From: Rhinopithecus roxellana
Taxonomy: Eukaryota > Chordata > Mammalia > Primates > Cercopithecidae
NCBI RefSeq assembly: GCF_007565055.1
Contig: NC_044550.1
Coordinates: forward strand, 84,754,033-84,818,032
DNA length: 64,000 nucleotides
Direction: 5' to 3'
Shown here: positions 22,323-32,701 of the stretch, piece after piece
Layout of the letters: each line of letters begins with the position of its first letter
Position numbering within the stretch: the stretch's first letter is position 1
Program-made: the position numbers and the translations under genes
The notes under the pieces: model-generated
What the model was told of the DNA's origin: nothing
Database searches by the model: none
What the model saw: the letters and a program-made list of their open reading frames with translations, nothing else

Positions 22323-23310
22323 TCAATAAAATGTATGATTTGATTGTAGAGTATATGGCTCAGTGGTATTAAGTACATTCACATTGTTTTGCCACTATCA
22401 CCACCATGCATCTCCAGGGCTTTTTCAAAAATCTTCCCAGACTGCACCTCTGTACCTGTTAACAATAACTCTCCATTCTCCCCTGCTCCAGCCCCTGGCA
22501 GCCATCATTCTGCTTTCAGTTTCTATGAATTCGACTACTCTAGGTGTCTCTTATGAGTGGGATCATATAGAATCTGTCCCTTTGTGACTGGTTTATTTCA
22601 CTTAGCCTGATGTCCTCAAGGTTCATCCATGTCGTAGCATGTATCAGAATTTCCTTCCTGTCTAAGGCTGAATAATATTCTGTTATACATATGAATCAGC
22701 TACATTTTATTTACTTGTCCGTCTGTCCGTCCATCCATCCGTCCGTCTGTCCATCCATCCGTGGGCATTTGGGTCACTTTCCCCCCTGCTGCTATGAACA
22801 GGGGTGTACACATATCTGTTCCTCTACTTTCAGTTCTTTTGGTTATATGCCCAGCTGTAGAATTGCTGGGTCATGTGGTAATACTATTTTGAATTTGAGG
22901 GAAAAATTTATCTTAATTTTTTGTTGGGAGTTGTGCCTGTTAACTGCTGGTGGCTGAACTATTGAATTCTGGTTAATGAAGGCACAAAAATGCAATTTTG
23001 AGGAGTGTTAGGTAGAAATTTTCAGTTTAGCTTAGTAACACATTATATTTCAATATTATTTTACTTGAAGCACTGTTTTTCACAGTGCTTGTACCGTCTT
23101 GCATTCCCACTGATGATACACAGGGGTTGCAGTTTCTTGACATCCTCACCAACACCACTACTTTTCTTTTTTGGATAGTAGCCACCCTAGTGGGTGTGAG
23201 GTGGCATCTCATTGTGAGTTTGATTTACATCCTAATGATGAGCGATGTTGAGTGTCTTTTCATGTGCTTATTGGCCTTTTGTATATCCTCTCTGGACAAA
23301 TGCCCAGATA
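22323..23310 (-). mobile_element. L1 (L1M-type), antisense, with an inserted block
   Basis: CTCCATTCTCCCCTGCTCCA, CTGATGTCCTCAAGGTTCAT, GGTTATATGCCCAGCTG, TGGGTGTGAGGTGGCATC and GCTTATTGGCCTTTTGTATA are antisense L1 blocks in order. A (GTCC/ATCC)n microsatellite lies at about 22717-22761. Bases 22920-23055 are foreign to L1 and resemble 22085-22215. Confidence 0.85.
22920..23055. repeat. Copy 2 of the local duplication, inside the L1
   Basis: It interrupts the L1 between its GAATTTGAGGGAAAAA and CTTGCATTCCCACTG segments. It is roughly 80% identical by eye to copy 1, in the same orientation, about 835 bp away. Confidence 0.75.
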
Positions 23311-23333
23311 AATATTTTTAAGAGTAAAATTAG

Positions 23334-23892
23334 CTAAGTTAGGAAAAATACCACATGATGCCTAGTAAGAATGGTTTCTTGGACATGAGTTCTTTCTCCA
23401 CTATTCTCTGTGAAATGCTCTTCTTCTAGTTCCTTTCTAGTTAGACAAGCTAAGCTGGAAGCTTTTTTTGGAATAGCCTCCTGACCAGCTGGTACCCGCT
23501 TCCCTCCCAGGGCATGAGACGTTGTGAGGGCTGCAGATGGGCGTCCAGCCCTGGCCCGCCTTTGAGAGCTGGGTTCTTGAGATGCTGCCATGGCTGGCTC
23601 CTCCTCACCTGCTGCCATCACTCCCTGAGTGCTGAGGTGCTGGGCTGTTTCTCAGGCAGATTTTATTCTTAAAGGATTTGTTCATAGAAATGTTTTTTGA
23701 TTGTGATTGCATGTGGTTCAGCCTTGGGGCATCAGTTGTGGTTGGGGTGAGTTTTTCATGAAGAGAAACCTCTTTGATCTTCAGTTCTTGCGGGTCAACC
23801 TCAACATACAGATTGGAGTCACAAACTTTTTCTGCAAAGAAACTGATAGTAAATATTTTAGACTTTTGTGGACCATAAAGTTCCTGTTGCAC
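23334..23892 (-). other. Two overlapping minus-strand open frames, unrecognised
   Basis: Two 95-residue frames overlap at 23605-23621 in a locally GC-rich stretch. I recognise no domain. No poly-A tract or splice-like structure supports a processed pseudogene. The right part of the frame overlaps a DNA-element-like repeat. Probably chance or an old degenerate copy. Confidence 0.2.
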
Positions 23893-24035
23893 CTGCTCAA
23901 TTCTGCTGTTGCAGCAGGAAAGTAGCTGCAGACAATACCTAAATGAATGGTTGTGCCTGTTGCAATACTGTATTTACAAAATCAGGCAACACAACGTATT
24001 TTGGCCCATGGACCACAGTGTGATGACCTCTGATG
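23795..24035 (-). mobile_element. Probable hAT-type DNA element remnant
   Basis: CTGATAGTAAATATTTTAGAC, CTCAATTCTGCTGTTGCAGC, ATTTACAAAATCAGGCA and TTGGCCCATGGACCACAGTG follow a common mammalian non-autonomous repeat. I cannot name the family surely. The orientation is by convention only. It ends about 55 bp before exon c. Confidence 0.5.
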
Positions 24036-24091
24036 TAGAGTTTCACTTTTCACCATCTCCAGTTTGCCTAACCTCTGTGATTCTAACATAG

Positions 24092-24202
24092 GCAGATATC
24101 CAAGTGGAGCAGAACCGGCAACACTTCTATGAACTGTCTCTCGAGTATGTGTGTAAGCTGCAGGAAATCCAAGAACGAAAGAAGTTTGAGTTTGTGGAAC
24201 CT
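24092..24202 (+). CDS. ARHGAP10: ARHGAP10 exon c (BAR domain, about residues 163-199)
   Basis: This exon has 111 nt (37 codons), phase 0 to 0. It encodes ADIQVEQNRQHFYELSLEYV and continues to ERKKFEFVEP. The motif RQHFYE.SLEYV..LQE.QERKKFEFVEP is the signature of the third BAR helix region shared by GRAF and oligophrenin proteins. The acceptor is ACATAG, and the next CAG three bases on is inside the coding part. Using that second AG (a NAGNAG-like ATAGGCAG arrangement) would shift the reading frame, so I prefer the first AG, which gives the alanine expected. The donor CCT/GTGAGT is strong. Only 1.7 kb of intron separates it from exon d. Confidence 0.96.
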
Positions 24203-25084
24203 GTGAGTATTATTGCCAAGTTGCTTGCTGGTGGATTTTTGCAATATAAGATAAGTATGTATCTTCCTAGGTCGGATTTTTGGTTTATAGTTATTGGAGG
24301 CCATAGTGCATAAACATGAAAGAGACGTATTGAAAAGGGCAAACACAGCCATGAATTCAAGGAATTGCCTCTAAATCAGTGTTTCTCAACTGTATTTGCA
24401 CTGCAACATGTAATATTCCCATTGCCACATGATCTCAAGGAAGGCAAACAAATGCAATTTCTGCTACCTTAGCCTATAGCTCTGTCTTTAAAAAATTTCT
24501 CTGAAATAATTTATACTAGAATGAGTGAACATGGGTTGTTTATACCAGTTCAAACTTTGGTACTTTAAACAATTGTTTGTAACATGACTTCGAACACAAC
24601 TCACAATGCTTATGGCAATCTAAGTTTAGAAGCAGGATATGGAACATTTGAGACAATTTTATGAGTTACTCTGACATTTCTTTTTACTTAGAAACACATG
24701 ATTTTTGTTTGTGATTATATAGATGATTTCTAGTAGCTTCAGTTGTTTATGAAGATACATGCACATGAATATAACATAATGTAAAGGATATTTCATGTGG
24801 ATTTCAGCAAAACACGAACTCATTTTCAGGATTCATTTTAATTTTAATATCAACTTGTTGAATGGTTTCTTTTTCTTAAACAGCTTTATTAAGATAACAT
24901 TCACACACTACATAATTTACCCATAGTGTGTATGGTTTATAGAAACAAGAATAACCAAGTAATGATTAAAAATGAGCATTTGTGGAGCTATGGTTTAGTT
25001 GCAGCGATAGTCATTAACCTAAACCAGTAAAGTAAACCTCCTCAAAAGCTTTCTTTTTATGTGAAATAACAGTAATGGCCTGCT
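24203..25084. other. Intron between exons c and d, mostly unrecognised
   Basis: A short L1-like trace (GCTTTATTAAGATAACATTC) is at about 24883-24930. Otherwise no named element. Confidence 0.45.
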
Positions 25085-25290
25085 TTTATTGGGCATTTAT
25101 AATGCTCAGTTGCTGTTCAAGTCATTGTTCTAAGTGTTGTACCGAACTCATTAGTCCACACTATTACTCAATGAGGAGATAAGGAAATAGAAGTAGAGAA
25201 AGGTTGAATAATTTGCCCAAGGCCCCATAACAAGTCATGGCTGATGTTGGGAATGGAGCCTGCTGGGCATTTGGTGTCACAGCCCCAGAT
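25085..25290 (-). mobile_element. MIR SINE, antisense
   Basis: CATTGTTCTAAGTGTTGTAC, ACTCAATGAGGAGATAAGG and TTGCCCAAGGCCCCATAAC are MIR complement blocks in order. Confidence 0.75.
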
Positions 25291-25922
25291 TCTTAACCAC
25301 CCACGGTGTGGCATTTGGAAGAAAATGAATCTCAACATTTCCTTAATTCTCTCTCCAAGTCACTTCACTTTAGATTTATTGACTCACATGTGGAGCAGAG
25401 GCAACAGCTCTCTAATTAGAGACAGGTTGGGAGTTGTTAGAAAACTAAAGGTTTAATTACGGGTTTGATGCTGCCCCTGGCAAGTCATGGAATATCTTTG
25501 TCAACAAAACACAGGGGTTGCACTCTGTTAGATGTGGCTGGGGAGAGTCTGGAGCTCTTCGATTCTGTGATTTTACTTTCTTATAGATTGTATCAACCTA
25601 TAGTGATAAGATTTCAATTACAAATACTGGGATTCTCCTGACTAAAGAGGACAAATGGATGACTTTATAATTCAATTTTTCCTACAGAACATGCCATACA
25701 AGCTGCCTAATGGCTGTGATATTTAAGGGAAAAAAGCATCATTTTCTATAAAGACCAATTAATAGTGTACTTGGGTTTACTTGAATATTATTGACTTCCC
25801 TTTAATCACTTTATTTCAGTGGAATAACAGTGAGATGATGGGGGGAACACTTGGTTGTTTATATGATTCTTTTTTCTCCTGAGTTGTTTTGTGCTAATAC
25901 CTCTTTTCTTCCTGTGTCTTAG

Positions 25923-26027
25923 ATGCTGTCATTTTTTCAGGGTATGTTTACCTTCTATCATCAGGGCCATGAACTTGCCAAAGACTTCAATCACTACAAA
26001 ATGGAACTACAGATCAACATTCAGAAT
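25923..26027 (+). CDS. ARHGAP10: ARHGAP10 exon d (BAR domain, about residues 200-234)
   Basis: This exon has 105 nt (35 codons), phase 0 to 0. It encodes MLSFFQGMFTFYHQGHELAK and ends in MELQINIQN. The pattern of aromatic residues (FFQGMFTFYHQG) followed by ELAKDF is characteristic of the BAR domain of GRAF proteins, where this helix helps form the dimer. The acceptor CCTGTGTCTTAG has a fair pyrimidine tract. The donor is AAT/GTAAGG. Exons a to d are all multiples of three with phase 0 borders, so any of them could be skipped without a frameshift. Two CTCF-like motifs lie 126-205 bp downstream of this donor. Confidence 0.96.
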
Positions 26028-26152
26028 GTAAGGAAATGAAAGCTTTCTTTGTAAAAAGATGTTTGAAAAGTGTATTTTTCATTTGTTTGTTGTATGAAAA
26101 GCCTTGAATGAAGACAACGCTGATCTGTTGGTACTGAGAAACTGAGGGTATG

Positions 26153-26166
26153 CTGCCATCTGCTGG
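26153..26166 (-). promoter_or_regulatory. CTCF-like motif 1
   Basis: On the - strand it reads CCAGCAGATGGCAG, close to the CTCF core CCASYAGRKGGCRS. It lies 126 bp after the exon d donor. Confidence 0.6.
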
Positions 26167-26218
26167 TCAACTCTTGGTGTGACGAACTGCTCTACAGTTG
26201 GTTGAGGCTTGGGAAATT

Positions 26219-26232
26219 CTGCCACCTGGCGG
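26219..26232 (-). promoter_or_regulatory. CTCF-like motif 2
   Basis: On the - strand it reads CCGCCAGGTGGCAG, a near-perfect CTCF core. It is 66 bp from motif 1 and in the same orientation. Confidence 0.65.
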
Positions 26233-26800
26233 CTTTTCCTGCAGTTTTTGGGTCAATTCTAAGGATAAGCTTTGTTACCTTAACTCTTTAAGTCAGCTAT
26301 TTCTGTAACAGACAAAAGAGCACTCCACTTTAAGGCATTGAATTTATAATGCACTACATTTCTTCTCTTTTAACTATCTTGATTTTTGTTCCCAGATAAG
26401 CTTATCGTTTGAGTGGAATTTCTTCCCTACATTTTATGCATATTTACTAATGCGTTGGTGTTCACAGTTGCTATTGGTCTTGATTATTTTCCTTTGGAAA
26501 ATGTGTGCTTTCTGCCAAGTCTTGGATGAAGAGATTCAGGAGAACAGTGTTAAGCAGCATACTATATGTCATTTTGATCAGGTGGAGGATGTGTTTCCTC
26601 TCAACACTAGTTGATCCTGGAGGCGTCCTCATTGACAAGCTGGTCAGGGGATGTTGAGTGTAATTTGAGGTCTTGTTAGGAACGTAGTGAGATAGCTTTG
26701 TGACCGACTCACAGCACATAATGAAAGACACACAGGTAGATGGATGGGAATGTGGTTGTTGCCTGCTCTTTATTTCTTTCACAATTGTAAGTTGAGAGTG
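26233..26800. other. Intron without recognised elements
   Basis: No named repeat seen between the CTCF-like pair and the next Alu. Confidence 0.4.
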
Positions 26801-27094
26801 GGCCGGGAGCAGTGGTTCATACCTGTAATCCCAGCACTTTGGGAGACCAAGGCGGGTGGATCACGAGGTCCAGATATCGAGACCATCCTGGCCAACATGG
26901 TGAAACCCCGTCTCCGCTACAAATACAAAAATTCGCTGGGCGTGGTGGAGTGCGCCTGTAATCCCAGCTACTCAGGAGGCTGAGGCAGGAGAATTGCTTG
27001 AACCCAGGAAGCGGAGGTTGCAGTGAGCTGAGATTGTGCCACTGTACTCCAGCCTGTGCGACAGAGTGAGAATTCGTCTTACAAAAAAAAAAAA
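26801..27094 (+). mobile_element. Alu, sense
   Basis: It runs from GGCCGGGAGCAGTGGTTCAT to an A tail. AAGTTGAGAG and AAGTTGAGGG flank it as the target-site duplication. Confidence 0.92.
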
Positions 27095-27453
27095 AGTTGA
27101 GGGTAAATACTTTTTGTGTAGATTTTGTTTCTAACTTTTTTTTTTTAAATGTACAGTTCCCTATACTTGGGAATGTAGATGATAAAACCTCTTATTTTTA
27201 TAATTTATGTGTCAACTTCTATTTGAGGATTGTCAGGACATTTGCCTGGGCTAATGATAGAGTCCTGGAGTAGATTCTTTCTTTTTCTGCTGCTGTGGTC
27301 TCACAATTTGTGAAGACAGTTATAAAATATGTGGTATGACTATAGACTATAATGTGACAAAACTTAAAAATCCAAAATGGGTATGTGTGGATTCATTCTA
27401 GTTACCCCAGAATTGTTCCTGCAGGTAGTAGAATATTGAGTTTAATGATGTTG

Positions 27454-27456
<3 letters not shown>

Positions 27457-27535
<79 letters not shown>

Positions 27536-27821
27536 AGACAGAGTCTCACTCTGTTGCTGAGGCTGAAGTGCAGTGGCGCAACCACTGCTCACTGCAGCCT
27601 CAACCTCCTAGGCTCAAGTAATCCTCCTGCCTCAGCCTCCTGAGTAGCTGGGACTGCCGGTGCATCCCAGCACACCCAGCTAATTTTTTTTTTTTCTTTT
27701 TGATAGAGATGGCATCCCACTGTGTTGCCCAGGCTGCTCTCAAACTTCAGGGTTCAAGTGATCCTCTTTCGTCAGCCTCCCAAGATCCTGGCATTGTGGG
27801 GGTGAGCCACCATGCCTGGCC
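27457..27821 (-). mobile_element. Old Alu (AluJ-like), antisense, with a 78-base T tail
   Basis: The tail is an uninterrupted run of T at 27457-27534. The body is diverged (GCAGCCTCAACCTCCTAGGC, an AluJ feature). The target-site duplication GATGTTGAG is at 27447-27455 and 27822-27830. Confidence 0.93.
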
Positions 27822-27895
27822 GATGTTGAGATTATTCAGAATATTTTGCAGGCAGCAGAAGACAGTTATGTAAAAAGAACACTAGGTAGTTTACA

Positions 27896-28243
27896 TAAGT
27901 GGTCCCCAACCTTTTTGGCACCAGGGACCGGTTTTAAGGAAGATAATTCTTCTATAGATGGAATGGAGGTGGGGGAAGATAGGGTATGGTTTCATGATGA
28001 AACTTCCACCTCAGGTCATCAGGCATTATTAGATTCTCATAAGGAGTGCGCAATCTAGATCCTTTGCGTGCGCAGATCACAATAGGGTTCGTGCTCCTAT
28101 GAGAATCTAATGCCACCGCTGATGTGACACAAGGTCAACTCAGGCGGTTATACTCACCTGCCGCTCACCTCCTGCCATGTGACCCGATTTCTAACAGGCC
28201 ATGGACCAGTACCGGTTGGCAGCCTGAGGGTCAGGGACCCCTG
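27896..28243 (+). mobile_element. MER1-type (hAT-Charlie) DNA element
   Basis: It begins AGTGGTCCCCAACCTTTTTG and ends GGTCAGGGACCCCTG, the imperfect inverted termini of MER1. Internal CACAATAGGGTTCGTGCTCC matches the family. Internally deleted compared with full-length copies. Confidence 0.85.
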
Positions 28244-29295
28244 CTTGAGATTATAACTCCTGTTTTCCCCTCCACTTACTGGCTGTATAATTTGTGGAAA
28301 TTCGTCTTTTCTGTCTGGACCTCATCTGTCAAGTGCAGGACTGGCCAGAATGAGAACCTTCGGGCAGGACTGTATATACAACTTCCAGAATCAAGGTAAA
28401 ATGAAGAAAATAGTGCCCCTTATTTAGAGATAATGAAGAGTTTCAGATCAGAGGCATTTGATCATTAAACCAAGCAGAAGCTTGTGAACGCATAGGTGAA
28501 TGCCCTTGAAGCCAGCGCTCTGCCTCAGGTTCCGGGGTGAGCTGTGGGGAAACGTCAGTCTTTTGGGATGTTCAGTGAAACTCCTTGCACAGCTCATTTA
28601 TTTGTGGAAGTGTGTTTATAACATACCTATGGGGAAGGCGGGGGTTTATTTACCTTATATAAACCAAAAAACCTTTCAGAGGCATTAAATATTTAGATGG
28701 TAATGAGCAATATTCAGTCTTGAAATCTTCTGAGCAAACTTTGAAGCTAAGCTATCATTTGAAATGTTTCACAAAATGACCTGGTTGGAATCCTTAATAT
28801 ATTCAGAACTTACACAATTGACAACAGTATTCATTTTCTGTAGAGAAATGGGGAAATGACAGTTTATTGAAAAAAAGCCTTTTTTTGTATTGTCTTGCAC
28901 TTCAGGATGTGTGGTCATCAGTAAATCGCCCTACATTCTCAACCTTTTTTCTAAATATTCCTGTCTTGATTTTATTTGGCTGTTTCTTAATAAACACTCT
29001 TGCAACTCAGAGTTTCTCTTGGCCTCACCTTCAGTATTGAGAACACGTGATCTAGGTGGCATCTCTGCTCTTCAAAATGTTAGTTTTTAGCTAATTTTTT
29101 TTTTTTTTAAAGTCAGAAACACCAGCACTTTTGAAACGCGGGTCACTCATTCTGTATCATCTGCTATACTTCAGTGACGCTGTAATTTGCTCATTTCTTG
29201 GCCATTCATCTCGTTCCTTGATGTCAGTTTTTTTATTATAATAAAGATAAAATGCTGGGTATATAAAACGACATATTGTTGAAAAAAGTCCCAGT
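28244..29295. other. Intron without recognised elements
   Basis: Unique-looking intron. No gene or named repeat seen. Confidence 0.45.
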
Positions 29296-29320
29296 TGTGT
29301 GTGTGTGTGTGTGTGTGTGT
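29296..29320. repeat. (TG)12 microsatellite
   Basis: Pure TG repeat just before an antisense Alu. Confidence 0.95.
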
Positions 29321-29329
29321 TGCATATAT

Positions 29330-29618
29330 TTGTTTGAGATGGAGTCTCGCCCTGTCACCCAGGCTGGAGTGCAGCAGCCCTATCTCGGCTCACTGCAAAC
29401 TCCGCCTCCTGGGTTCATGCCATTTTCCTGCCTCAGTTTCCCGAATAGCTGGGACTACAGGCACCTGCCACCATGCCCGGCTAATTTTTTTGTATTTTTT
29501 GGTAGAGACGGGGATTCACTGTGTTAGCCAGGATGGCCTCAGTCTCCTGACCTTGTGATCCACCTGCCTCAGTATCCTAAAGTGTTGGGATTACTGGCGT
29601 GAGCCACTGTGTCCAGCC
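29330..29618 (-). mobile_element. Alu (AluY/S-like), antisense
   Basis: It starts GAGATGGAGTCTCGCCCTG without a T tail and ends TGTGTCCAGCC. CATATAT lies on both sides, probably the target-site duplication. Confidence 0.9.
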
Positions 29619-29817
29619 ACATATATGTATTTTAGGAAACATAATCAAATGTTAACTGCCTCTGCATTATAACGTCATAAATATTTTGGTCATCTTTTTA
29701 GTATTTAATTTTAGTAAAAAAGCAAAAGTTTTATAATCAGAAAACGGTAAAAGTTATTTAAAAGTGAAAACCTATTTTTCCCCATTTGATAATACCGATT
29801 GTATTGTAAAAGTGCCT

Positions 29818-29820
<3 letters not shown>

Positions 29821-29853
<33 letters not shown>
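29821..29853. repeat. T33 homopolymer
   Basis: A long T run followed by GAGAAATTGAGTCTTC, which may be the stub of a heavily truncated antisense Alu. Confidence 0.8.
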
Positions 29854-29854
<1 letters not shown>

Positions 29855-30198
29855 AGAAATTGAGTCTTCATTTTCTGTAATCTAGACTGATAAATGGAAA
29901 TCAAGAAAGTAGCAAGATGGCTTTTAGGAAATGGGTTTTCCAGAAGAATGGAAATTGCCTCAAATTTAAAGAATATTTTAAGGAAGTAATTTTGAACTTT
30001 TGTGATTTCTGTCTCCCGAAGAATGTGGGGAAGAGACTAGAATAGAATTCTTCCTGGAAGGAAATACAGTGTGCAGAATTTTAGGATTCATAAAGAGTCC
30101 CTAGAAGATAACAAGAATGGGTAGGAAGTGTTTAAGAACATGGGCAAAATATATTTGTCACAATGTTGTAAGGAAAGTAGAATACCAAAACTACAGAC

Positions 30199-30199
<1 letters not shown>

Positions 30200-30232
<33 letters not shown>
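30200..30232. repeat. (GT)16 microsatellite
   Basis: Pure GT repeat. Confidence 0.95.
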
Positions 30233-30235
<3 letters not shown>

Positions 30236-30780
30236 TAAAAGAGATTAGAAATGATCACATCAAAATATAACAGCAGTTACCTGAGGGGTGGGCTTGTGGT
30301 TAACTTTAGTCTTATCCCTTTTCTTTTTGCCCCATAGATGGGACTATTTGTGTCCGTCTCTCTGTTTTACAGTGATATGGATTAGTTTTTATAATCAGAA
30401 AAGAAGTTTTTTAAAGATGTTTTCTCTTTCAATCAGATTTAAAATACTAAAATAATAAGGCTTAATTTAAAGCTAGTTTTTTTGGAAATGTTTAATTCCT
30501 AAAGCATGTAAAGAAAACAAGGCAGCAATGATCTTTTATTGGATAGATGGATAGCATTAGTGTCCTGCCGTATAGGTTATTGTGAGGATTAAAGAACCAT
30601 GTACATGCTCAAATGTTACCTATTGTAATGTTTGGGGTCTAACATTATTGTAATTAGAAGATGCCTTCATATGTGCTTGGAACTTATAATTGGAAATTGC
30701 AAGGTTTTAGCCATTCTACTGATTTTATGCAAAGTTTTCAGTGCGTAACTTACCTAAAAATGGTACCATTAAAAAATAGT

Positions 30781-31082
30781 GGCTGGGGATGGTGACTCAC
30801 GCATTTAATCCCAGCACTTTGGGATGTTGAGGCGGGAGGATCACTTGAGCCCCAGAGTTCAGGACCAGCCTGGGCAACGTAGTGAGACCATGTCTCCACA
30901 AAAGTAGAGAAGAATTAGCTGGAGGTGGTGGTGCATGTTAGTAGTCCCTGTACTCGGGAGAGGCTGAGGTGGGAGGATCATTTGAGCCTGGGAGGTCGAG
31001 GCTGCAGTGAACTGTGATTGTGCCACTGTACTCCAGCCTGAGCAACAGAGTGAGATTTGTTCTCGAGAGGAAAAAAAAAAAA
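30781..31082 (+). mobile_element. Old Alu (AluJ-like), sense
   Basis: It runs from GGCTGGGGATGGTGACTCAC to a short A tail and includes GTCGAGGCTGCAGTGAACTG. The 225-residue minus-strand open frame at 30859-31536 runs through this Alu complement and is not a gene. Confidence 0.9.
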
Positions 31083-31458
31083 GCCTTCCATTCCCAGTGC
31101 AGACAATAAACCTCTGAGGAAGTCGGGTGGTGAGGGAGAGGGGGACCTCATGGAGGTGTCTGCAGCAGGGATGATGGAGTGGTGATGAGACAGAGGTGGC
31201 TGCTGGGGCATTTGGGAGGTTGTTTATGCTGAGCAGAGATGTTAAGTGAGCACATAAGCAGACGTGCTGAAAGTGGGAACCAGGCTTCTTACTGCCTGGG
31301 AAGAAATTCACAAATTTGGAAGGAGAGAGACTGGAAAGAAACCTGAAGAACTGGAGTAGAATTAGATTTCTTGGTAGGAAGTCATGGATTTGCAAATATA
31401 TAGGTAGATATAGAAGTAGTGATTGTGTGTTTGTATAAACACATGTGCTCTGTGTAGA

Positions 31459-31856
31459 CAGTTGACCTTTGAATAACATTGGGGTTAGCACCTCTGCGCT
31501 GTTGGGTGTCTGCATATAACTTTTGACTTCGCCCAAACTTGACTACTAATCGCCTACTGTTGATCCCATAACAGAAATAGTTGATTACTACATATTTTGT
31601 GTGTTCTATGTGTGATATACTGTGTTCTTACAATGAAGTAAGCTAGAGGAAAGAAAATGTTACTGCAAAAATCATAAGGAAGAGAAAATATACTTACTAT
31701 TCATTAAGTGGAAGTGGATCCTCATAAAGGCCTTCGTGTGTTTTCATAATGAGTAGACTGAGGAGGAAAAGGTGCTGTCGCAGGAGTTGTAGATGGGGAG
31801 GAAAATCCATGTATTAGTAGATCCACAAAGTTCAAGCCTGTGTTAAGGCTCAACTG
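31459..31856 (-). mobile_element. Tigger-like (TcMar) DNA transposon
   Basis: Termini CAGTTGACCTTTGAATAAC and GTTAAGGCTCAACTG are inverted repeats. TA follows the right end. Internal CTTACTATTCATTAAGTGGAAG and TTACAATGAAGTAAGCTAGAGG match a common Tigger family. Confidence 0.8.
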
Positions 31857-32359
31857 TATGAACATCTGTTTCCTCAGTCTGTCTGCTGAGAAGACTTAGA
31901 AGCAATGATACTTCCTTAGCTGTGAGCACACTGTGCCCGGATCTTGGTTCCCAAATACTAAATACTCTCCACTAAAAAGAACAAGAGCTCCTTTCCAGGA
32001 CTGGGGCAGGGAAAGTGTAAGATGAGCTTAGGGTACCTTATTGGACCAGAAAGTAAGGGACTGGTCGAAAATTAAGGGGACCAGTCAAAAGACAGAAGCC
32101 AGCTCGAAGAGACTCCTGCTGCTCAAATCTAGGGCAATTTGAGCATGAACATAAATAATAGGATTATTGGCTTAAATACAAGTGTGTGTACATGCTGTCA
32201 CCTGTGATAGCATCCATCCATGTATGGCATGCATATATACGCATATGTGTAAATATATTATACACACACGGGGAGAAGTGAGGGTTGGAAGGAATCTCAG
32301 CAAAATGACCAAAGAGGGGAGTAAGTTCAGGGTGAAATTAGTACAAAGATGGGGATAAG

Positions 32360-32682
32360 GGCCGCGGATGGTGGCTCATGCTTATAATCCCAACAGTGTG
32401 GGAGGCTGAAGCGGGTAGATTGCTTAAGCCCAGGAGTTCGAGACCAGCCTGGACCCCATATTGAGACCCCCGTCTCTAGAAAACAACAACAACAACAAAA
32501 ACCACACACACAAAAATTAAGCCTGGCGTGGTGGTGTGCACCTGTAGTCCCAGCTCCTCTGGAGACTGAGGTAAGAGGATGGCTTGAGTTCAGGAGGCTG
32601 AGGCTGCAGTGAGGTATGATCGTGCCACTGTGCTCTGGCCTGGGAGACAGAGTGAGACCCTGTCTTTAAAAAAAAAAAAAAA
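32360..32682 (+). mobile_element. Old Alu, sense
   Basis: Diverged two-arm Alu with a CAA/ACAC-rich middle linker. The target-site duplication GGGGATAAG is at 32351-32359 and 32693-32701. Confidence 0.88.
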
Positions 32683-32701
32683 GGCCGGGGGCGGGGATAA
32701 G

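Noticed and set aside
22717..22761. Short GTCC/ATCC tandem units, considered as a minisatellite of interest
   Set aside because: Ordinary tetranucleotide microsatellite within an L1.
24092..24097. Alternative acceptor three bases inside exon c (NAGNAG-like)
   Set aside because: The second AG falls after GCAG and would shift the frame by four bases; the first AG gives the expected residues.
27385..27621. Frame with about 26 phenylalanines in a row, mirrored by a polylysine frame on the other strand
   Set aside because: Translation of the T78 Alu tail.
30859..31536. 225-residue minus-strand open frame, the longest in the window
   Set aside because: Its C-terminal part is the complement of an Alu, and the rest has no recognisable domain, start context or splice structure. 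Chance frame.
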